DNA from: Litorihabitans aurantiacus
GTDB lineage: Bacteria > Actinomycetota > Actinomycetes > Actinomycetales > Beutenbergiaceae
Direction of reading: 5' to 3'
Length of the DNA: 64,000 bases
NCBI RefSeq assembly: GCF_030161595.1
Contig: NZ_BSUM01000001.1
Coordinates: 1,674,001 to 1,738,000 of the forward strand
Shown here: positions 58,155 to 64,000 of the stretch, one piece after another
Numbering within the stretch: the stretch's first letter is position 1
Layout: the number at the start of each line of letters is the position of its first letter
Translations under genes and position numbers: made by a program
The notes under the pieces: generated by a model
The model's database searches: none
Seen by the model: only the letters and a program-made list of their open reading frames with translations
Told to the model about the DNA's origin: nothing

Positions 58155-58444
58155 CAGAGGTCGTAGGGCCGCGGGCTCCCGCCCGTGGCGCCACCTCCGC
58201 CGTTCCCGTTGCTGAAGGCCTTCTGGAGCGGGATCGAGCCGTCCTGCCACGGCAGCAGGATCCACGCGATCGCGTAGACGACCCAGCTGAGCACCGGCAG
58301 GATCATGAGGATCACCACGACGAGGCGGACGACGTTGACGTCCCAGCCCCACTGGCGGGCCATCCCGGCGCACACCCCACCGAGGAGGCGCCCGGGGCCA
58401 CGGCGGAAACCGGTGTTGCGGATCATGTCGTAGAAGGAGTTCAT
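58154..58444 (-). CDS. PspC domain small membrane protein
   Basis: 96 residues. LLGGVCAGMARQWGWDVNVV is the PspC core and RLVVVILMILPVLSWVVYAI with AWILLPW the membrane segment. A Gly/Asn-rich tail follows. In enterobacteria PspC belongs to the envelope stress response; stand-alone actinobacterial copies are of unknown role. ATG at 58444, downstream of and co-directional with hisD, 132 bases away. Confidence 0.88.
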   Translation of the reverse strand: MNSFYDMIRNTGFRRGPGRLLGGVCAGMARQWGWDVNVVRLVVVILMILPVLSWVVYAIAWILLPWQDGSIPLQKAFSNGNGGGGATGGSPRPYDL

Positions 58445-58576
58445 GCCCTCGACGCTAGGCGCCGGCGTGCCCGGGCACCATCGGGGGATGCACCGATCCT
58501 GACCCCGAGGTGTCCCCCTGCGGGTGGACTGCGACGTGACGTCGTGACGACGTGGCGACGCCGCGCCCCACCCCGC

Positions 58577-59914
58577 TCAGAGCCGGGCCTGGGCCGCCTC
58601 GCCGTGGGCGGGCAGGTCCTCAACATTCGCGAGCGCCACCAGCGGTTCGGTCACGGCCGCGAGCGCCTCGCGCGTGTACTCGATCACCTGCACCGACTTC
58701 ATGAAGCTCATCACCCCGAGCCCGGAGGAGAAGTGCGCGCAGCCGCCCGTCGGCAGGACGTGGTTGCTGCCCGCGACGTAGTCGCCCAGCGAGACCGGCG
58801 AGTACGCGCCGACGAAGATCGCCCCGGCCGACCGCACCCGCTCGGCGAGCGCGGCGGCGTCGGCGGTCTGGATCTCCAGGTGCTCGGCCGCGTAGGCGTC
58901 CACGACGGCGAGCCCCTGCTCGACGTCGTCGACCAGGACGATCGCGGACTGCGGTCCGCCCAGCGCGGTGCGCACCCGCTCGGTGTGCTTCGTCGCCGCC
59001 GCACGCACCTCGAGGCGGTCCTCGACGGCGGCCGCGAGCGCGAGCGAGTCCGTCACCAGCACGCTCGAGGCGTGCGGGTCGTGCTCGGCCTGCGAGACGA
59101 GATCGGCCGCGACGTGGTCGGGGTCGGCGGTCTCGTCCGCGAAGATGCCGATCTCGGTGGGCCCCGCCTCGGAGTCGATGCCCACGACGCCGCGTACCGC
59201 TCGTTTGGCCGCCGCCACGTAGACGTTCCCGGGTCCGGTGACGACGTCGACCGGGGCGCACAGCTCCGCGCCCGCACCGCCGTCGGCGTCCTCGGAGCCG
59301 ACCACGCCGTAGGCGAACATCCCCACCGCCTGCGCTCCCCCGACGGCGTAGACCTCCTCGACCCCCAGCAGCGCGCAGGCCGCGAGGACGGTCGGGTCGG
59401 GCAGACCGCCGTTGTCGCGCTGCGGCGGGCTGGCCACGGCGAGACCCTCGACGCCCGCCACCTGCGCGGCCACGACGTTCATGACGACGCTGGAGGGGTA
59501 GAGCGCGAGCCCGCCCGGCACGTACAGACCCACGCGGCGCACCGGCACCCAGCGCTGACGCACCTGGGCCCCGGGGGCGAGCTCCGTGCTCGTGGCGCGC
59601 GGCAGCTGCGCGTTGTGACCGGCGCGGACCCGGGACGCGGCGAGCTCGAGGGCCGAGCGCAGCGTCGGGTCGAGCCGCTCCAGCGCGGCGGCGAGCTCGT
59701 GCGCCGGCACCCGGACGTGCGTCGGACGCACGCCGTCGAACCGCTCGGCGAGGTCGCGCAGAGCGGCGGCGCCGCGCGCGCGGACGTCGGCCAGGATCGG
59801 CTCGACGGCGCCGGTGGCGGCCTCGACGTCGAGCGGGGCGCGCGGGATCGCCCGGCGCAGCTCGGCGGTGGTGAGCGTGCGGCCGCGCAGGTCGATGCGA
59901 GAGATGACGGGCAT
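58577..59914 (-). CDS. hisD: Histidinol dehydrogenase
   Basis: 445 residues. NAD- and zinc-dependent last step of histidine synthesis. [20 protein letters not shown] with [57 protein letters not shown] and AEHLEIQT are all family motifs; catalytic Glu and His lie in the last two. The ATG at 59914 has a perfect TAGGAT box 6 bases upstream, suggesting a leaderless transcript; the box contains the stop of the kinase gene before it. Confidence 0.96.
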   Translation of the reverse strand: MPVISRIDLRGRTLTTAELRRAIPRAPLDVEAATGAVEPILADVRARGAAALRDLAERFDGVRPTHVRVPAHELAAALERLDPTLRSALELAASRVRAGHNAQLPRATSTELAPGAQVRQRWVPVRRVGLYVPGGLALYPSSVVMNVVAAQVAGVEGLAVASPPQRDNGGLPDPTVLAACALLGVEEVYAVGGAQAVGMFAYGVVGSEDADGGAGAELCAPVDVVTGPGNVYVAAAKRAVRGVVGIDSEAGPTEIGIFADETADPDHVAADLVSQAEHDPHASSVLVTDSLALAAAVEDRLEVRAAATKHTERVRTALGGPQSAIVLVDDVEQGLAVVDAYAAEHLEIQTADAAALAERVRSAGAIFVGAYSPVSLGDYVAGSNHVLPTGGCAHFSSGLGVMSFMKSVQVIEYTREALAAVTEPLVALANVEDLPAHGEAAQARL

Positions 59915-59923
59915 GGCTCGATC

Positions 59924-60532
59924 CTACGAGCGGGACGCGCCGAGCCCGTCGACGAAGGCTCGGACGGCTCGCGGGCTGCCGAGCTGGACGATCGCGGGAG
60001 CGGCGCCGCGGCTCGTGGTCCGGGTGTCACCCATGCGCGCCAGCATGCGGGACCGGACCACCGGGTGCTGCACCCAGGCCCAGCGCACGATGTTGCGTTC
60101 GGGGTCCCACCGCAGCCAGTCCCGGGGCCGCTCCCGGTTCCCGTGCCACAGCGAGGTACGCAGCACACCACGGGCGATCGTCCGGCGCACGACGCGGACC
60201 ATCACGAGCCACCGCGGGAGGTCCAGCCACACGAGCACGTCGGCCCCGTCGGGCGTGCCGGGGTCGAGCCGACCCTCCAGGCGCGAGGACCAGTTCCCCT
60301 CGGCCACCCAGCCGTCCGGGTGGTCCGCCACGAAAGCGTCGATCATCGCGTGCGCCTCGCCGAGATCGCGGTAGGCCCAGCCCGCGTCCCAGAACACCGC
60401 GTCGAGCTCGAGGTGGGGCACGCGCAGCCGCTCTGCGACGTCGCGGGCCAGCCGTGTCTTGCCGGCACCGGAGACACCGACGATCCGGAGGCGGCGGGGT
60501 GGTCCGGGGGCGGGGGCGGGATCCTCGGGCAC
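59924..60532 (-). CDS. Adenylate-kinase-like P-loop protein (FlaR / topology modulation family)
   Basis: 202 residues. Walker A is RIVGVSGAGKTRLARDVAER, then VPHLELDAVFWDAGWAYRD, VAEGNWSS and VLVWLDLPRWLVMVRVVRRT followed by the lid RGVLRTSLWHGNRERPRDW. That order is typical of small kinase-like proteins named FlaR or topology modulation protein. GTG start at 60532 is tentative. It stops 9 bases before hisD. Confidence 0.8.
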   Translation of the reverse strand: MPEDPAPAPGPPRRLRIVGVSGAGKTRLARDVAERLRVPHLELDAVFWDAGWAYRDLGEAHAMIDAFVADHPDGWVAEGNWSSRLEGRLDPGTPDGADVLVWLDLPRWLVMVRVVRRTIARGVLRTSLWHGNRERPRDWLRWDPERNIVRWAWVQHPVVRSRMLARMGDTRTTSRGAAPAIVQLGSPRAVRAFVDGLGASRS

Positions 60533-60621
60533 CGGCCGATGCTAGCGGCGGCGGACCCAGGACCATCGACCCGGGACCTCGGACCCGGGCGCCTACGAGC
60601 GCCACCCGGCAGGATGTCCCC

Positions 60622-60849
60622 ATGGAGATCGAGATCCGCGACGACATGATCCGCCTCGGCCAGCTGCTCAAGCTCGCGGGCCTGGTCGAGGACGGCGCCG
60701 ACGTCAAGGAGCTCCTGGCCGACGACGCCGTCACGATCGACGGCGAGCCCGAGAACCGGCGCGGGCGTCAGGTCGTGCCGGGCGCCGTCGTCGAGATCGA
60801 CCTCCCCCAGGGTCCGCAGACGCTGCACGTCGTCCGCCGGACGCGCTGA
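60622..60849 (+). CDS. Small S4 domain RNA-binding protein
   Basis: 75 residues: IRLGQLLKLAGLVEDGADVK then ELLADDAVTIDGEPENRRGR, an S4 fold covering nearly the whole protein, like E. coli YbcJ and Bacillus YaaA-type proteins. ATG at 60622 with AGGA upstream. Probably binds structured RNA, perhaps ribosomal. Confidence 0.88.
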   Translation: MEIEIRDDMIRLGQLLKLAGLVEDGADVKELLADDAVTIDGEPENRRGRQVVPGAVVEIDLPQGPQTLHVVRRTR

Positions 60850-60872
60850 CCGCGGACCACGGGGAGCCACCG

Positions 60873-61757
60873 GTGCCACCGACCCGCCGCCCCCGGGGTG
60901 CTCCCCGCGCGGGCCGTCAGATCTACGTCGAGACGGTCATCTCCGCGGCGAGCCCCGACGTCGCCACCTCCGACCCTCCCCGCAGCGCCGCGTCCGAGGC
61001 GCGCACCGCCGCGCTCGTGGACCGCGTGTGGCACCCGACGCAGGATCCGCTGCAGCATCCGCGGTGGGACCTGCGCTTCACCCACATCACGCCGCAGGAG
61101 TGCGCCCCCGCACCCTCGCGCGCCCACCGCTTCCGCTACGAGATCCGGGCCCCGGGACGCCTCGGGGACCGGCTGGCGCTGCGCGGGTGGGGCACCTCCG
61201 TCGGGCACCGGCGCGGCGAGGACGGCCACGGCACCTCCGCGCTCCGCTTCGCACCGGACGACGTGCTCTCACCGCTCGGCCCCGGCCAGGGGTACTGGCG
61301 CTACGTCCCCACCCCGGGCGGTGTGCGATTCGTCACCGGTTACGACTACACCCCCGGGTGGGGACCGCTCGGTCCGCACCTCGATCCGCTCGTGCGTCCG
61401 CTCGTGGGCTGGGCGACGGCGTGGAGCTTCGACCGTCTGCGGCTGTGGGTCGAGCGCGGGACCGACCCCGCCCGGGCGCGGGACGCCGCGATCGCCGTCG
61501 CCGCCCTGCGCGCCCTGGCCGTCGCGACCGGGGCGCACCTGGTGGTGCGCACGTCCCGGCGTCGGGGGCGCTCCGGAGTGCTCGCCGTCGGCACGGGGCT
61601 CGCACTCCTCGCGGCGGCGGTCGTGGTGCCCACCCCCGCCGGCGTCCCGTCCGCGCGCCGGACGCTGCGCCGCCCGCCGGATCCGAGCGCCGCGCGCGCC
61701 CCGCGGAGCCTGGACACGCTCGCCGCCGACCCCCACCCCCGTCAGGAGCCCGCATGA
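60873..61757 (+). CDS. SRPBCC-like hypothetical protein with C-terminal hydrophobic segment
   Basis: 294 residues from the GTG at 60873. The N-terminal half resembles polyketide-cyclase/START proteins: VWHPTQDPLQHPRWDLRFTH, FRYEIRAPGRLGDRLALRGW and YWRYVPTPGGVRFVTGYDYT. The C-terminal part is Arg-rich with one hydrophobic stretch near residues 228-246 (GVLAVGTGLALLAAAVVV). Its stop overlaps the next ATG (ATGA). I associate the pair with DUF4166 proteins in other actinobacteria. Likely binds a lipid-like ligand; function unknown. Confidence 0.72.
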   Translation: MPPTRRPRGAPRAGRQIYVETVISAASPDVATSDPPRSAASEARTAALVDRVWHPTQDPLQHPRWDLRFTHITPQECAPAPSRAHRFRYEIRAPGRLGDRLALRGWGTSVGHRRGEDGHGTSALRFAPDDVLSPLGPGQGYWRYVPTPGGVRFVTGYDYTPGWGPLGPHLDPLVRPLVGWATAWSFDRLRLWVERGTDPARARDAAIAVAALRALAVATGAHLVVRTSRRRGRSGVLAVGTGLALLAAAVVVPTPAGVPSARRTLRRPPDPSAARAPRSLDTLAADPHPRQEPA

Positions 61758-62430
61758 GCATCGTCCTCGACGCCCTCGGCAGCGACGCCGAGCGCCTCCA
61801 CCCGCAGCTGCGGCGACGCTTCGGGGCGAGCACGACGGCGGGCTACTCCTGCATCGGGCGCGGCGTCATGGATCGGATGTGGCACGGCCCGGTCTGGACG
61901 CTGCCGTTCCTGCACCTCGGCGCGTGGCGCAACATCCTCGTGCCGGAGTCGGGTCGGGACATCCCGTTCACGATCGAGAACTACGCCTACACCGACGCGC
62001 ACGGCCGCGAGAGCCTGTCGGTGGTGCGGACGTTCGAGGTCTCCCCGGTCGGCGCCGGCGCTTCGACGCCACCCTCGTGGCCGACGGGCCCGGCCGCGTC
62101 CTCGACTACCTCGGCACGCACCAGCACCTCGCCGTCGACCTCACCCCGAGCGTCCTGCCCGACGGCTCGCTGCAGATCCTCTCGCGGGGTCAGCGCTTCC
62201 ACGAGGGACCGGTGTCGTTCCGCTTCCCGCTCGCCCTCTCGGGCACGGCGGTGCTGCGCGAGGGGTTCGACGACGCCGCGGGGCGCTTCACGATCGAGGT
62301 CGCCGTGAGCAACGAGCGGTTCGGCCCGCTGGCGGGCTACGAGGGCAGCTTCACCTGCACCTACCCGGAGGTCGTCGGCGACGCGGTCCCGACGTCGGCC
62401 CGCACCCTGCGTGAGGAGCGCCGCCGCTGA
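61754..62430 (+). CDS. DUF4166 domain protein (one frameshift)
   Basis: About 225 residues after correction. LHPQLRRRFGASTTAGYSCI, GRGVMDRMWHGPVWTLPFLH, PFTIENYAYTDAHGRESLSV and DYLGTHQHLAVDLTPSVLPD match DUF4166. One C is missing at 62043-62046; adding it joins VRTFEVS to PGRRRRFDATLVADG. Coupled by ATGA to the SRPBCC-like gene. DUF4166 is sometimes fused to saccharopine-dehydrogenase-like or epimerase domains; alone its role is unknown. Confidence 0.85.
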
Positions 62431-62455
62431 GGATCTCGACACCGGCCGACCTCAC

Positions 62456-62515
62456 GCCGAGAACGTCCGAGGCCGCGAGAACGGGCCCGGCGACGCGGCT
62501 CAGGACGTTCTCGGC
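62456..62515. terminator. Bidirectional terminator between DUF4166 gene and dnaE
   Basis: Perfect 13-base outer arms (62456-62468, 62503-62515) with a second inner pairing (GCCGCG/CGCGGC), between convergent genes. Confidence 0.85.
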
Positions 62516-62528
62516 GGGGTGTCCGAGT

Positions 62529-64000
62529 TCAGACGAGGCAGCTCGGCCCGAGCAACGCCTTGAGATCCCCGTACAGCGACGACGTCCGGTCGATCCGCAA
62601 CGCGTCACCCGCGCGCACCACCGTGCGCCCCGTGCGGGTGCGCACGTGCACGTGCAGCTCGTTGCTGCCCGGGTGGCTCTGGAGCACCTCCACCAACCGC
62701 TCCAGCAGCGGCTGCGTGCACCGCGACTCGGGGATCGTGATGGCGACCGGTGCACCGTCGGCGGTGGAGACGACGTCGGGCAGCGAGAGCTCCATCGCCT
62801 GCACCGAGAGAGCGTCGTCGCGCCGGCGCATCCGGCCCTTGAGCACGACGACGGCGTCCTCGGCCAGCACCGTGGAGTAGGCCAGGTAGGTCTCGCCGAA
62901 GAACAGCACCTCGACGCTGCCCTCGAGGTCCTCGATCGTCACTGCGGCCCAGGGGTTGCCGCTCTTCTTGGAGATCTTCACCGCGACGTTCGTGATGAGA
63001 CCGGCGATCGTGATGACGCTGCCGTCCGGCCGCGCCTCGTCGGTCAGGAGCGTCGCGATCGAGACGTCGCTGGCGGCGCTCAGCACGTGCTCGACGCCGG
63101 CGAGCGGGTGGTCGGAGACGTACAGGCCGAGCATCTGGCGCTCGAAGGTGAGCTTCTGCTTCTTGTCCCACTCCGGCAGGTCCGGGACCTGGACGGAGAA
63201 GGTGCCCGCGCCGTCGTCGCTCGCCCCGAGCTCGGCGAACAGGTCGAACTGACCCACGGCCTCCTTGCGCTTGACGTCGATGACGGCGTCCACGGCCTGC
63301 TCGTGGATCAGCAGCAGCGAGCGGCGCGTGTGGCCGAGCGAGTCGAAGCCGCCCGACTTGATCAGCGACTCGATCGTGCGCTTGTTGCACACGACCGCCG
63401 GCACCTTGTCGAGGAAGTCCGTGAAGGAGGTGAACGCGCCCTTCTCCTCGCGCGCCGCGACGATCGCGTCCACGACGTTCTGGCCGACGTTGCGCACGGC
63501 CGCCATCCCGAACCGGATGTCGCCCCCGACCGGGGTGAACGTCCCCGCCGAGGCGTTCACGTCCGGCGGGAGCACCGTGATCTTCAGCCGGCGGCACTCG
63601 TTGAGGTAGATCGCCGACTTGTCCTTGTCGTCCCGCGTGGACGTCAGGAGCGCGGCCATGTACTCGGTGGTGTAGTTCGCCTTGAGGAACGCGGTCCAGT
63701 AGGAGACGAGTCCGTAGGCGGCCGAGTGCGCCTTGTTGAACGCGTAGTCGGAGAACGGGACCAGCACGTCCCACAGCGCCTTGATGGCCTTCTCGGAGAA
63801 GCCGTTCTTGCGCATGCCGCCCGAGAACGGCACGTACTCCTTGTCGAGGATCTCCTTCTTCTTCTTGCCCATCGCACGCCGGAGGAGATCGGCCTCGCCG
63901 AGCGTGTAGCCGGCCAGGTGCTGGGCGATCTCCATCACCTGCTCCTGGTAGACGATCAGCCCGAACGTCTTGCCGAGGATGTCCTCGAGCGCGTCGGCGA
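62529..64000 (-). CDS. dnaE: DNA polymerase III alpha subunit, C-terminal part
   Basis: Replicative polymerase; the start lies beyond the right edge, leaving about 490 C-terminal residues. Visible: GEADLLRRAMGKKKKEILDK and FNKAHSAAYGLVSYWTAFLK from the finger/palm region, SGGFDSLGHTRRSLL, then an OB fold (VITIAGLITNVAVKISKKSG with VTIEDLEGSVEVLFFGETYL) and the C-terminal tau-binding region ending LLGPSCLV. This is the DnaE1 type. It is in frame to the edge with no break. Confidence 0.95.
   Translation of the reverse strand, partial: ADALEDILGKTFGLIVYQEQVMEIAQHLAGYTLGEADLLRRAMGKKKKEILDKEYVPFSGGMRKNGFSEKAIKALWDVLVPFSDYAFNKAHSAAYGLVSYWTAFLKANYTTEYMAALLTSTRDDKDKSAIYLNECRRLKITVLPPDVNASAGTFTPVGGDIRFGMAAVRNVGQNVVDAIVAAREEKGAFTSFTDFLDKVPAVVCNKRTIESLIKSGGFDSLGHTRRSLLLIHEQAVDAVIDVKRKEAVGQFDLFAELGASDDGAGTFSVQVPDLPEWDKKQKLTFERQMLGLYVSDHPLAGVEHVLSAASDVSIATLLTDEARPDGSVITIAGLITNVAVKISKKSGNPWAAVTIEDLEGSVEVLFFGETYLAYSTVLAEDAVVVLKGRMRRRDDALSVQAMELSLPDVVSTADGAPVAITIPESRCTQPLLERLVEVLQSHPGSNELHVHVRTRTGRTVVRAGDALRIDRTSSLYGDLKALLGPSCLV

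Overview
The window is a 64 kb piece of a high-GC actinobacterial chromosome, probably order Micrococcales (Cellulomonas / Georgenia / Beutenbergia-like). Four things point there: very G/C-rich codon use, many GTG and TTG starts, genes packed with 4-base stop/start overlaps, and a gene order that follows the conserved actinobacterial backbone. From memory, the same blocks occur in Mycobacterium tuberculosis as Rv1689-Rv1698, Rv1649-Rv1659, Rv1641-Rv1644 and Rv1599-Rv1603. I cannot name the genus with confidence.

Layout, left to right. (1) 1-11520, minus strand: murJ (cut by the left edge), a degenerate MraY-like protein, mctB/steB, steA, recN, nadK, tlyA, a small protein, a HAD phosphatase and a repeat-rich TPR protein. 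This run covers envelope, division, DNA repair and rRNA methylation functions and is probably one transcript. (2) 12084-17781, minus strand: a complete rRNA operon (16S-23S-5S, no spacer tRNA) with promoter, processing stem and terminator. (3) 18195-22298, minus strand: tyrS, 3-methyladenine glycosylase, a P-loop kinase and argH. (4) 22372-28399: argC-J-B-D-F-R, feeding argH, behind an ARG box; argG is not here. (5) 28408-32481: a TetR/DUF4267 pair, a quinone oxidoreductase, an esterase and an SDR. (6) pheS-pheT. (7) 36512-42662: a secreted GH92 mannosidase with SLH-like repeats, and a polar amino acid ABC importer. (8) 42784-46774: an RNA methyltransferase, a VOC protein, infC-rpmI-rplT and a DUF1844 protein. 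(9) 46859-50295: esterase, DUF222/HNH protein and VOC protein. (10) 50328-59914: the histidine cluster hisD / hisC-hisB-X-hisH-priA-sseB, split by a convergent RqlH-type RecQ helicase and a PspC gene. (11) 59924-64000: a P-loop kinase, an S4 protein, an SRPBCC/DUF4166 pair and the 3' part of dnaE.

Twelve frameshifts in nine genes share one signature: loss of one base from a G/C run that is now 4 or 5 long. The genes include the essential or usually essential tyrS (two), pheT and murJ. The simplest reading is systematic homopolymer undercalling in the assembly rather than a genome full of pseudogenes. I therefore annotate these genes as intact families with a corrected frame and give each site.

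I see no defence island, prophage, CRISPR array or insertion sequence. The most distinctive items are the TPR protein, with 18 near-identical Arg/Gly/Tyr repeats at one end and an 18-fold Pro-Glu tail at the other; the RqlH-type helicase-phosphoribosyltransferase inside the his cluster; and an ARG box that coincides with a probable leaderless argC promoter and with the tetR stop codon.
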